A stretch of 43,894 nucleotides of DNA from JAYWIG01 sp043789035 (GTDB taxonomy: Bacteria > Pseudomonadota > Gammaproteobacteria > Burkholderiales > Burkholderiaceae_E): contig JAYWIG010000201.1 in the NCBI GenBank assembly GCA_043789035.1, positions 1 through 43,894 on the forward strand, written 5' to 3'. Both the position numbers and the translations under genes were made by a program. Below are positions 8,752 through 16,779 of this stretch, one piece after another. The notes beneath the pieces were generated by a model. The model was not told where the DNA came from. It saw only the letters and a program-made list of their open reading frames with translations, and did no database searches. Position 1 is the stretch's first letter, and each line of letters begins with the position of its first letter.

Positions 8752-9651
8752 ATGCAAGCATCGGCGAATAATGGCGCAACACTGAGGCAACTTGCAGTTA
8801 GCAATACCTATGATAGAAGTCACTGGCATCATGGCCCGATTGATATTGTGCTGGATTTACATGGGTCAATCGAACAAATTGATTCAGCGAAACAGGCAAT
8901 GTGGTTGCGTTTTCCTAATTGCTTGCCCGAGCTGGTCGGTGAGTTAGCGCTGCTTAGGTCGCCCTGTGTTAGCTTAAAAAGTAACGCATTCGTAGGGGCA
9001 ATTGCTAACCGGATGTGGCAGGCGGTTTCTCCTTTCCAAGCTCAGTTCATTACGCCTATGGCCGCAGTTGCTGGTAGCGTTGCGCAAGAGCTATTGCATA
9101 TTGCTAAAAACTTTGGCCTGAAAAAAATTGTTGTAAATAATGGCGGTGATGTGGCAATTTATGCGTTAGTCGATGAAACTGTCACGATCGGCTTACTTGC
9201 CCCTGCTGGTATCGCCGAGTTTTTTTTCAATGAAAGCCGTGAGTTTGGGATTGCAACCAGCGGCTGGAGTGGGCGAAGCTTTTCTCTAGGTATCGCTGAA
9301 GCGGTGACAGTCGTGGCGCACAATGCCGCCCAAGCTGACGCAGCTGCAACCATGATTGCCAACGCTGTAGGCCCTCAAATACAGCATGACGTGATTCGTC
9401 GAAGGCCTGCATCATCATTGAAGGACGATACCGACCTTGGCGAACAGCTAGTAACCACCAAGGTGGGCTTCTTGCCAATTGGCTTGGTAAGAGAAGCGCT
9501 TGTGCAAGGTGAGACATATGCACGTGAGCTACTGCGGCGCAACCTGATTTTGTCGGCAAGCCTAAGTTTGCAAGGCGAGTCTGTTATCGTTGCGCATTCA
9601 GCGAATGAATTAGCTCAGCTTCAACCTTTTCAATTTAAACTTGCGGCATGA
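8752..9651 (+). CDS. UPF0280 family protein (ApbE-like fold)
   Basis: About 299 aa from the ATG at 8752, eight bases after the preceding stop; the frame extends up to a GTG at 8695 inside the previous gene, which I consider less likely. The sequence fits the UPF0280/ApbE-like family: GxIANRMWQAV, MAAVAGSVAQ near 105, VNNGGDVAIY near 130, GIATSGWSGRS near 170 and HNAAQADAAATMIANAV near 205. ApbE proteins are FAD:protein FMN transferases with the comparable NGGD and ATSG features. Because the E. barkeri reductase has covalent flavin and this gene directly follows the reductase gene, a flavin-attachment or cofactor-maturation role is a reasonable inference, not shown by sequence. It overlaps the next gene by 4 nt. 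Confidence 0.82.
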   Translation: MQASANNGATLRQLAVSNTYDRSHWHHGPIDIVLDLHGSIEQIDSAKQAMWLRFPNCLPELVGELALLRSPCVSLKSNAFVGAIANRMWQAVSPFQAQFITPMAAVAGSVAQELLHIAKNFGLKKIVVNNGGDVAIYALVDETVTIGLLAPAGIAEFFFNESREFGIATSGWSGRSFSLGIAEAVTVVAHNAAQADAAATMIANAVGPQIQHDVIRRRPASSLKDDTDLGEQLVTTKVGFLPIGLVREALVQGETYARELLRRNLILSASLSLQGESVIVAHSANELAQLQPFQFKLAA

Positions 9652-10238
9652 TAGAAGTTCGAAAAATTTGGTCACAAGTCGAAACCGTTTTCCATGAGTT
9701 TGGTCCACCGCCCGCAAAGCCTCTGGTAAAAGGGGCGGTCTGCGCGGTTATAGCTAACCCATTTGCCAGGCGCTATGAGCCAAACATCCTACCCATGATG
9801 GATGCGCTAAATGACTTGGGTGTGACGATGGCCAAGAGGCTGGTGGTGGATATGTTTTTATCGCCAGATCAAATTCATAGCTACGGCAAGGGCGCGATTG
9901 TAGGCAGTGCCGGCGAGCAAGAGCATGGTGGTTTATGGCACGTACCCGGTGGCTATGCAATGCGCGAGGTTTTGGGTGGTAAGGACGCAAGAGCGAAAGC
10001 GATTGTTCCCTCGGCAAAAAAGGTAGGTGCGCCGGGTACGAAACTAGACGTACCTATGACCCATATTACTGCCTGCTATGTACGCAGTCATTTTGATTCT
10101 ATGGAAGTGTATGTTCCAGGTGCACCAAAAGCCGATGAACTCGTTTTTATACTTGTTATGTCGACTGGCGCAAGAGTGCACGCAAGGGTGGGCGGATTAG
10201 AGCCTGTAGACATCAAAGCTTTTGACGGCTTACGCTGA
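9648..10238 (+). CDS. Amino acid synthesis family protein (AA_synth/DUF1185), copy 1
   Basis: 196 aa matching the AA_synth family (PF06684, formerly DUF1185): conserved blocks HSYGKGAIVGSAGEQEHG near 76, VPSAKKVGAPGTKLDVP near 120 and YVRSHFDSMEVYVPGAP near 144. Structures of the family show a chorismate mutase-like variant fold, and no reaction is established that I know of. Its start overlaps the UPF0280 stop (ATGA) and a paralog follows 16 nt downstream, so it belongs to the catabolic operon. A role in handling the ring-reduction or ring-opening product is possible but only inferred from position. Confidence 0.85.
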   Translation: MIEVRKIWSQVETVFHEFGPPPAKPLVKGAVCAVIANPFARRYEPNILPMMDALNDLGVTMAKRLVVDMFLSPDQIHSYGKGAIVGSAGEQEHGGLWHVPGGYAMREVLGGKDARAKAIVPSAKKVGAPGTKLDVPMTHITACYVRSHFDSMEVYVPGAPKADELVFILVMSTGARVHARVGGLEPVDIKAFDGLR

Positions 10239-10254
10239 TTGGATTTACTGAAGT

Positions 10255-10839
10255 ATGAATATTCGAAAACTAATAGTTTGTGTTGAAGAAACCCATATTG
10301 AGATGGGGCAAACAATCGCTAATCCGAATGCTCAAAAAAGAGCCGTTGCAATGGCGGTGATCGATAACCCTTATGCTGGCAAATATGCAGACAATCTGGA
10401 CTTGTTGGTTGAGGCTGGCGAAAAGCTGGGCGCTCTACTCGGAGCCGAGTGTGTAAAAGCTTTACGAATTGAACCTAGTCAGGCACACAGCTATGGCAAA
10501 GCGGCCATTGTGGGAGAAGGCGGCGAGCTCGAACACGCTGCAGCAATTCTTCATCCAAAGTTAGGTGCACCATTGCGGTTGGCGGTAGAAAAGGGCGCGG
10601 CGCTTGTGCCGTCTGCAAAAAAGCTGGGTAGCTTGGGTACTGCGATTGATGTGCCGCTTGGGCATAAAGATGCGGCCTACGTCCGTAGCCATTTTGATGC
10701 CATCGAAGCGAGAGTGTCTGACGCGCCGCGGGCCAATGAAATTATGGTGGCCGTGGCTGTAACGACTGCGGGCCGGCCATTGGCCCGCATAGGTGGGTTA
10801 CAAGCGTCAGAGATTAAAGGTCTCGACGGTCTACGCTAA
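10255..10839 (+). CDS. Amino acid synthesis family protein (AA_synth/DUF1185), copy 2
   Basis: 194 aa, clearly paralogous to the preceding gene: HSYGKAAIVGEGGELEHA, VPSAKKLGSLGTAIDVPLGH and YVRSHFDAIEARV occur in the same order and spacing, and both end in a glycine-rich IGGL / LDGLR-type tail. The two copies have diverged considerably outside these blocks, including the acid/amide positions around the EHG versus EHA segment, which suggests different roles or a hetero-oligomer rather than recent duplication. Function unknown. It lies between the first copy and the ABC transporter binding-protein gene, separated by 26 nt containing a good ribosome binding site for the latter. Confidence 0.85.
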   Translation: MNIRKLIVCVEETHIEMGQTIANPNAQKRAVAMAVIDNPYAGKYADNLDLLVEAGEKLGALLGAECVKALRIEPSQAHSYGKAAIVGEGGELEHAAAILHPKLGAPLRLAVEKGAALVPSAKKLGSLGTAIDVPLGHKDAAYVRSHFDAIEARVSDAPRANEIMVAVAVTTAGRPLARIGGLQASEIKGLDGLR

Positions 10840-10865
10840 TATTGATTTAACTTTTAGGGGGAAAT

Positions 10866-12095
10866 ATGGATCTTAAAACTCGATTCTCTGTACGTCGCAG
10901 TGTTGTGCAAACTGTGGTTTTAGGCGCTACCGTTGTAGGCGCATTCACCAGCATTGCCGTAAATGCGCAAACAACTATTCGTATTGGTGAACTAAACAGC
11001 TATAAATCGCAGCCAGCTTTTTTAGAGCCTTATAAAAAAGGTTGGGAGCTGGCAGTTGAAGAGGTTAATGCGCGTGGTGGTATCAATGGCAAGAAGATTG
11101 AAGTCATCTCTCGCGACGATAACGGTAACCCTGGCGATGCGGTTCGAGTGGCCGAAGAGTTAGTCTCGAAAGAAAAGGTTGATTTAATATTCGGTACTTT
11201 CTTGTCTAATATCGGTTTAGCTGTGACTGATTTTGCTAAGCAACGCAAAGTGGTGTTTGTTGCCGCTGAACCGTTGACCGATAAAGTTACATGGCAAAAC
11301 GGCAATCGTTATACATTCAGATTGCGTCCATCAACCTATATGCAAGCTGCAATGTTGGTGCCAGAAGCTGCGCGCTTAAAGAAAAAGCGCTGGGCTATTG
11401 TTTATCCTAACTATGAATATGGCCAATCCGCCGCGGCAACATTTAAGCAGTTGCTCAAGCAAGCCCAACCCGATGTTGAGTTTGTTGTTGAGCAAGCACC
11501 GGCGCTAGGGCGTATTGATGCCGGGGCGGTCGCCCAGGCAATTGCGGATGCAAAACCTGATGCAATTTTCAACGTAACGTTTGGTGCTGACCTCTCTAAA
11601 TTTGTACGTGAAGGCCAAACTCGTGGGCTGTTTAAAGACAAACTCGTCGTTAGCCTGCTGACTGGCGAACCTGAGTACCTCGATCCTCTTCGGGATGAAG
11701 CACCAGAGGGCTGGTGGGTGACCGGCTATCCTTGGTACAGTATCAAGTCGCCCGAGCATGATAAGTTCGTGACGGCATATCAAAAGCGTTGGAAAGAATA
11801 TCCTCGCGCTGGTTCTATTGTTGGCTACGCCACATTGATGTCAGTCGCCACAGTAATTGCAAAAGCCAAAAGTATCGAAACTGAACCGGTCATTGCCGCA
11901 TTTAAGAATTTAGTCGTTGACACACCCCTAGGCAAGATTACCTATAGGTCGCAAGACAATCAAAGCACGATGGGTGCTTATGTGGGCTACACGGCAGTTA
12001 ATCAAGGCCGAGGCGTCATGAAAAACTTCAAATATGTGGATGGTGCGAGCGTGATGCCAACCGATGCAGAGGTTAAAAAATTGCGTCCTGAATAA
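10866..12095 (+). CDS. ABC transporter substrate-binding protein (LivK-like, Peripla_BP_6)
   Basis: 409 aa with an N-terminal signal peptide (basic start, hydrophobic stretch about residues 16-32, cleavage after VNA) and the type I periplasmic binding protein core: IRIGELNSY, GWELAVEEVNARGGINGKKIEV, GDAVRVAEELV and IFGTFLSNIGLAVTDFAKQRKV. A strong Shine-Dalgarno (AGGGGG) precedes the ATG. It should capture a small organic solute in the periplasm and deliver it to the LivHM-type permease encoded next. LIV-type binding proteins bind many carboxylates besides amino acids; the operon suggests nicotinate or a related heterocycle, an inference. Confidence 0.9.
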   Translation: MDLKTRFSVRRSVVQTVVLGATVVGAFTSIAVNAQTTIRIGELNSYKSQPAFLEPYKKGWELAVEEVNARGGINGKKIEVISRDDNGNPGDAVRVAEELVSKEKVDLIFGTFLSNIGLAVTDFAKQRKVVFVAAEPLTDKVTWQNGNRYTFRLRPSTYMQAAMLVPEAARLKKKRWAIVYPNYEYGQSAAATFKQLLKQAQPDVEFVVEQAPALGRIDAGAVAQAIADAKPDAIFNVTFGADLSKFVREGQTRGLFKDKLVVSLLTGEPEYLDPLRDEAPEGWWVTGYPWYSIKSPEHDKFVTAYQKRWKEYPRAGSIVGYATLMSVATVIAKAKSIETEPVIAAFKNLVVDTPLGKITYRSQDNQSTMGAYVGYTAVNQGRGVMKNFKYVDGASVMPTDAEVKKLRPE

Positions 12096-12111
12096 GGCTT
12101 TGTAGATCGCC

Positions 12112-14013
12112 ATGATGGCCAGCTTAGCCGTCCAGTTCCTTAACGGGCTGGCCGGTGCCTCCACCTTGTTTCTTATCGCTGTTGGGTTATCGCTGATTTT
12201 TGGCGTAACCCGCATTGTTAATTTTGCTCACGGCTCGATGTACATGATTGGTTTGTACATAGCAGTGGCATTTGCGCGATGGTCTGTCGATGCGATGAAT
12301 TTTTCGCCGTGGATGGGGTTTTGGGGTGGGGTGGTGATCGCCGCCGTGTTAGTAGGGCTGCTTGGGGCACTGATTGAAGTGCTTGTTTTGCGGCGCATGT
12401 ATGTTGCGCCTGAGCTTTTTCAGCTCTTAGCAACATTTGCCGTTGTTCTCATGCTGCGTGACGCAGTGCTTTACATTTTCGGTGCTGAAGATATGTTGGG
12501 CCCTAAGGCACCTGCACTGAAGGGCGCGATTGATATTTTCGGCAAGCGCTTTCCCGAATACGATGTGTTTATGATTTTCGTGGGGCCTTTAGTGCTATTG
12601 GCCTTGTGGCTTTTCATGAAGAAAACACGCTTCGGTCTGTTGATTCGTGCTGCTACCCAAGATCGAGAAATGGTCGGCGCATTGGGAGTTAATCAGCGTT
12701 GGTTGTTTACTGGCGTGTTCGCCTTGGGTTCGGCCCTTGCGGCCCTGGGTGGCGCGTTGCAAATGCCGCGCGAACCCGCAAATATGGGGTTAGATTTAAC
12801 AGCGATTGGCGATGCTTTTGTTGTGGTGGTTGTAGGCGGTATGGGCAGTATTCCTGGTGCCTATTTGGCCGCGCTAATCATTGCGGTAACAAAGTCGTTT
12901 TGCTATGGTGCAGGGACGGTTGATTTTGGTGGATTTAGCTTTTCATTTTCTAAATTCACTCTAGTCGTCGAGTTTCTCATTATGGCTGTTGTTTTGATCT
13001 GGAGGCCTTGGGGCTTACTAGGTTCGATTCAAGGGGTTGTGCGTAACGCCGCTGACATCGAAATTCCGATGAAGCCAATGGGGAAGATGGCTATATTGGG
13101 GGTCGCCGTAGTTGTGTTATTTCTGGCAGTACTTCCGCTGGCTGGAGAGAAGGTTGAATACAGCATTGTTTTGGCAATCGACATCTTAATTGCCATACTT
13201 TTTGCAGCCAGTTTGCATTTCATCATGGGCCCTGGGGGAATGCATTCGTTTGGTCATGCTGCTTATTTTGGCTTAGGTGCTTACGGAGCAGCTCTGATTT
13301 TAAAGCAAGGCAATGTGTCGATGGAGGTGGCGCTTTTGATGGCACCATTCGCCGCGCTTGCAGGGGCTGCTGCGTTTGGCTGGTTTGCCGTACGGCTATC
13401 GGGTGTATACCTGGCCATGCTGACATTGGCTTTCGCGCAAATTGTTTGGTCGGTTGTTTTTCAGTGGGATGAAGTAACTGGCGGAAGCAACGGTTTGGTG
13501 GGTGTTTGGCCTTCGGAATTTTTCAAGTCGAAGTCGGCGTATTTTTACTTAACGTTAACCCTGGTTCTCGGTAGCGTGTATTTATTGCGGCGCTTGTTAT
13601 TTTCGCCTTTCGGCTATGCCATGAGAGCCGGTCGAGATTCGCCATTAAGAGCCGAAGCCACTGGCATTAACGTCGTGAAGCAGCATTGGGTTGGGTTCAT
13701 GATTTCTGGACTTTTCTGCGGTTTGGCCGGGGGCTTATTTGCCTTTGCCAAGGGTACCATTTCACCCGAAACAATTTCGGTTGGAAGGTCCGTCGATGGC
13801 CTAATTATGGTGCTTCTGGGAGGCGTGCAAACTGTGGCAGGCCCAGTTGTGGGCAGTGCGGTGTTCACTTGGCTACATGACGTGATTATTCGCAGCACCG
13901 ATTACTGGCGAGCTGTACTTGGGGCCATTATCTTGGTGTTGATTATGCTTTTCCCGCAGGGCATAGTGGGCGGGGTATTAAAGCTTACTGATCGATTTAA
14001 ACATGCAAAGTAG
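12112..14013 (+). CDS. Fused branched-chain-type ABC permease (LivH-LivM)
   Basis: 633 aa. The N-terminal half (about 1-300) is LivH-like (GLSLIFGVTRIVNFAHGSMYM, GGMGSIPGAYLAALI) and the C-terminal half (about 320-633) is LivM-like (MGPGGMHSFGHAAYFGLGAYGAA, MLTLAFAQIVWSVVFQWDEVTGGSNGL, LLGGVQTVAGPVVGSAV), each with multiple membrane segments. One chain therefore supplies both transmembrane subunits of the importer. The fused state is known in other proteobacterial LIV systems. It starts at an ATG-ATG pair and its end overlaps the ATPase gene by 11 nt. Confidence 0.9.
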   Translation: MMASLAVQFLNGLAGASTLFLIAVGLSLIFGVTRIVNFAHGSMYMIGLYIAVAFARWSVDAMNFSPWMGFWGGVVIAAVLVGLLGALIEVLVLRRMYVAPELFQLLATFAVVLMLRDAVLYIFGAEDMLGPKAPALKGAIDIFGKRFPEYDVFMIFVGPLVLLALWLFMKKTRFGLLIRAATQDREMVGALGVNQRWLFTGVFALGSALAALGGALQMPREPANMGLDLTAIGDAFVVVVVGGMGSIPGAYLAALIIAVTKSFCYGAGTVDFGGFSFSFSKFTLVVEFLIMAVVLIWRPWGLLGSIQGVVRNAADIEIPMKPMGKMAILGVAVVVLFLAVLPLAGEKVEYSIVLAIDILIAILFAASLHFIMGPGGMHSFGHAAYFGLGAYGAALILKQGNVSMEVALLMAPFAALAGAAAFGWFAVRLSGVYLAMLTLAFAQIVWSVVFQWDEVTGGSNGLVGVWPSEFFKSKSAYFYLTLTLVLGSVYLLRRLLFSPFGYAMRAGRDSPLRAEATGINVVKQHWVGFMISGLFCGLAGGLFAFAKGTISPETISVGRSVDGLIMVLLGGVQTVAGPVVGSAVFTWLHDVIIRSTDYWRAVLGAIILVLIMLFPQGIVGGVLKLTDRFKHAK

Positions 14014-14818
14014 TTCGTCTGTGCAACAAGCATTGTCTGAACCTGCATTGCTGCGGGTGGCTAATTTGAAGAAATCATTTGGGGGGGTGCACGCGGTCGA
14101 TGGCGTGTCTTTCGATCTAGCACCAGGGCAAATGCTTGCGTTGATCGGCCCCAACGGTGCCGGCAAATCAACTTGTTTTAATTTAATTAATGGCCAGTTA
14201 ACACCCGACAGTGGCGAGGTGTTACTCTCAGGTACGTCAATTAAAGGTTTAGCACCCAGAGCCATCTGGCGTAAAGGCGTTGGGCGCACCTTTCAGGTTG
14301 CAAGTACTTACAGTTCCATGACGGTGGTTGAAAATGTGCAAGTTGCGCTAATGTCATCGAACGATAAGTTGTTTGATTTCTTTGGCAGTGCCGCTAAGGC
14401 CTATAGAAGCGAGGCGATTGCTTTACTTGATCAGGTGGGTTTGAGAAGCGAGGCCGATGAGCCTTGCAGCACCTTAGCCTATGGGGAGATAAAAACAGTT
14501 GAGTTGGCGATAGCGCTGGCCAATAATCCAAAACTCTTGTTGATGGATGAGCCGACAGCGGGCATGGCCCCGAAAGAGCGTAACGCGCTAATGGCGCTGA
14601 CCCAACGCATCGCCAAAGAGCGTCAACTTGGCGTGCTTTTTACCGAGCACAGTATGGATGTAGTGTTCGCCTATGCCAGCAAAATAATGGTGCTTGCGCG
14701 TGGGCAGTTAGTCGCAAGTGGCAACCCTGCTGAGATTAAAGACGATGCTAAGGTGCGTGAAGTGTATTTTGGCTCCGGGCGCTTGGTGAAAGCGATGACC
14801 GAAAAGGCCGCTTCATGA
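14003..14818 (+). CDS. ABC transporter ATP-binding protein (LivG-like)
   Basis: 271 aa ATPase with Walker A GPNGAGKST (about residue 50), Q-loop region VGRTFQVAS, a degenerate signature TLAYGEIKTVELA in place of LSYGEQR, Walker B LLLMDEP, D-loop TAGMAP and H-loop FTEHSMDVVFAYA. The LivG-type C-terminal extension is present. It energises the fused permease together with the next ATPase. It overlaps the permease gene by 11 nt and the next gene by 4 nt. Confidence 0.9.
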   Translation: MQSSSSVQQALSEPALLRVANLKKSFGGVHAVDGVSFDLAPGQMLALIGPNGAGKSTCFNLINGQLTPDSGEVLLSGTSIKGLAPRAIWRKGVGRTFQVASTYSSMTVVENVQVALMSSNDKLFDFFGSAAKAYRSEAIALLDQVGLRSEADEPCSTLAYGEIKTVELAIALANNPKLLLMDEPTAGMAPKERNALMALTQRIAKERQLGVLFTEHSMDVVFAYASKIMVLARGQLVASGNPAEIKDDAKVREVYFGSGRLVKAMTEKAAS

Positions 14819-15528
14819 CGCACACGCTAAATGTTGAAAATTTGAACGCTTTTTATGGTCGTGCGCAAATTTTGTTTGACGTGAGTTTGCGAGTGGCACC
14901 GGGCGAGGTTGTCGCGCTTATGGGGCGCAATGGCGCAGGTAAAACCACGACCATGAAAGCCATTATGGGCTTGCTCGATAAATGTGATGGTCGTATTTAC
15001 TATGCGGCGCAAAGCTTGATTAATCAAGATGCTTACAAAATTAGTCGGCTTGGAATCGGTTACGTGCCGGAAGATAGACGAATTTTTACAGATCTCACAG
15101 TACTTGAAAATTTGGAAGTCGGGCGTCGAACTCTACCGAAAGGTGTCGTACCTACGTTCACCGTACAACAACTGTTTACCTTATTTCCGAATCTCGCGGC
15201 GATGCCTGAACGTTTAGGTGGGCGCATGAGTGGTGGTGAGCAACAAATGCTTACTGTGGCTAGAACTTTAATGGGTAATCCATCTTTGGTGTTGCTTGAT
15301 GAGCCATCTGAAGGTGTTGCGCCCATCATTGTTGAAAACATGATTGAAGCGGTGATGGCGCTTAAAAAGGCGGGTATAGGAGTTTTGTTGTCTGAGCAAA
15401 ATGTGCCTTTTGCCGCAGAGGTTGCTGATCGTGCGTATGTGCTTGAGAAAGGCCAGGTAAAGTTTGACGGGCCGTTTACGGAACTAATGGCCAACGAAAG
15501 TTTACGGCGACAGTACCTTACTATTTAA
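14815..15528 (+). CDS. ABC transporter ATP-binding protein (LivF-like)
   Basis: 237 aa ATPase with Walker A GRNGAGKTT (about residue 38), the LivF-characteristic YVPEDRRIFTDLTVLENL segment, signature MSGGEQQML, Walker B LVLLDEP, SEGVAPIIVE and switch region LSEQNVPFA. It completes a binding protein-permease-two ATPase importer. The start overlaps the previous stop (ATGA). A 35-nt gap with an AGGA ribosome binding site separates it from the enamidase gene. Confidence 0.91.
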   Translation: MTHTLNVENLNAFYGRAQILFDVSLRVAPGEVVALMGRNGAGKTTTMKAIMGLLDKCDGRIYYAAQSLINQDAYKISRLGIGYVPEDRRIFTDLTVLENLEVGRRTLPKGVVPTFTVQQLFTLFPNLAAMPERLGGRMSGGEQQMLTVARTLMGNPSLVLLDEPSEGVAPIIVENMIEAVMALKKAGIGVLLSEQNVPFAAEVADRAYVLEKGQVKFDGPFTELMANESLRRQYLTI

Positions 15529-15563
15529 AACTAAAACAACAAAAGCAAAACTCTAGGATATTT

Positions 15564-16772
15564 ATGTCAACTTCGGCGACAGTGCAATTGTCTGGCAAGG
15601 TGGTGATTCGCAATATTGGTTTAACGCTATCTGGCGATATAGAGAATCCAATTTTAAGTGCCAATACCATCGTGGTTCAAAACGGGGTAATCACGGCTAT
15701 TGGTTTAGAAAAGGATTGCGATCTTGCCCAAGCCAATCAAGTTATCGATGCTCAGCAGTGCGCAATTGCCCCTGGATTAATTGATTCACATACACACCCA
15801 GTGTTTGGGGATTGGACACCGCGGCAATCGCAATTAGGATGGATTGAATCCTCAATGCATGGCGGCGTCACTTGCATGATCTCTGCTGGCGAAGTGCACT
15901 TGCCAGGGCGACCAAAAGATATCGTTGGCGTCAAGGCACTCGCTATTACCGCCCAACGTGCGTTTGAAGGTATGCGTGCTGCAGGCGTTGGCGGTGGCGT
16001 CAAAGTGCTTGCTGGCGCACCAATCATCGAGCAAGGTATGGAAGAAGCCGACTTTGCCGAAATGGCTGCAGCTGGAGTCACCTTGCTTGGGGAGGTAGGC
16101 TTAGGATCGGTAAAAGCGGGCGATGAGGCCAAAAAAATGGTCGCATGGGCTCGGAAGTACGGTATTCAAAGTACTATTCATACGGGGGGGCCGTCGGTAC
16201 CCGGCTCTGGTTTAATGGATAAAGACGTTGTTCTTGAAGCTGACGCCGATATCATTGGGCACATCAATGGTGGCCATACGTCTTTGCCGTATAAACATGT
16301 TTGCGAACTTTGCGAACGCAGTACCCGCGCGATTGAAATCGTTCACAATGGCAATGAGCGAATCGGCATATTGACGGCTAGGCACGCGATGGAGCTTAAA
16401 TGCCCGCACAGGGTTATTCTGGGTACGGACTCACCGGCTGGGTCCGGTGTGCAACCATTAGGAATGCTAAGGCTTATCGCGCTGATTAGTTCTACGGCAA
16501 ATATCCCGGCAGAAATCGTCATTGGTTTTGCAACTGGAAACATCTCGCGCCAGCGGAAATTAGCGCAGGGCCTGATTGAAGTTGGTCGCCCAGCCGATTT
16601 CGTATTTATGGATAGGGCGCAACATAGTGCCGGTCGCGATATGCTCGACAGCATTCAACTTGGCGATATTCCAGGTGTTGGTATGGTAATGATAGATGGC
16701 ATTGTTAGATGTCACAGAAGCCGAAACACGCCGCCAGCCGATCGCGCACCGGTGATCATGCCCTTACAATAA
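15564..16772 (+). CDS. ena: Enamidase-like metal-dependent amidohydrolase
   Basis: 402 aa amidohydrolase-superfamily protein with an imidazolonepropionase/enamidase-like layout: metal-binding HTH at residues 76-78 (GLIDSHTHP), GEVGLG near 178, later His residues in STIHTGG and GHINGGHTS, and the catalytic/metal Asp in LGTDSPAG near 290. I recognise it as closest to the E. barkeri enamidase type, which hydrolyses 1,4,5,6-tetrahydro-6-oxonicotinate to ammonia and 2-formylglutarate. The operon, with a 6-hydroxynicotinate reductase-like gene upstream and pncB immediately downstream, strongly supports that reading. A generic amidohydrolase acting on another cyclic amide remains possible. AGGA lies upstream of the ATG at good spacing. 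Confidence 0.78.
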   Translation: MSTSATVQLSGKVVIRNIGLTLSGDIENPILSANTIVVQNGVITAIGLEKDCDLAQANQVIDAQQCAIAPGLIDSHTHPVFGDWTPRQSQLGWIESSMHGGVTCMISAGEVHLPGRPKDIVGVKALAITAQRAFEGMRAAGVGGGVKVLAGAPIIEQGMEEADFAEMAAAGVTLLGEVGLGSVKAGDEAKKMVAWARKYGIQSTIHTGGPSVPGSGLMDKDVVLEADADIIGHINGGHTSLPYKHVCELCERSTRAIEIVHNGNERIGILTARHAMELKCPHRVILGTDSPAGSGVQPLGMLRLIALISSTANIPAEIVIGFATGNISRQRKLAQGLIEVGRPADFVFMDRAQHSAGRDMLDSIQLGDIPGVGMVMIDGIVRCHRSRNTPPADRAPVIMPLQ

Positions 16773-16779
16773 AAATCCT

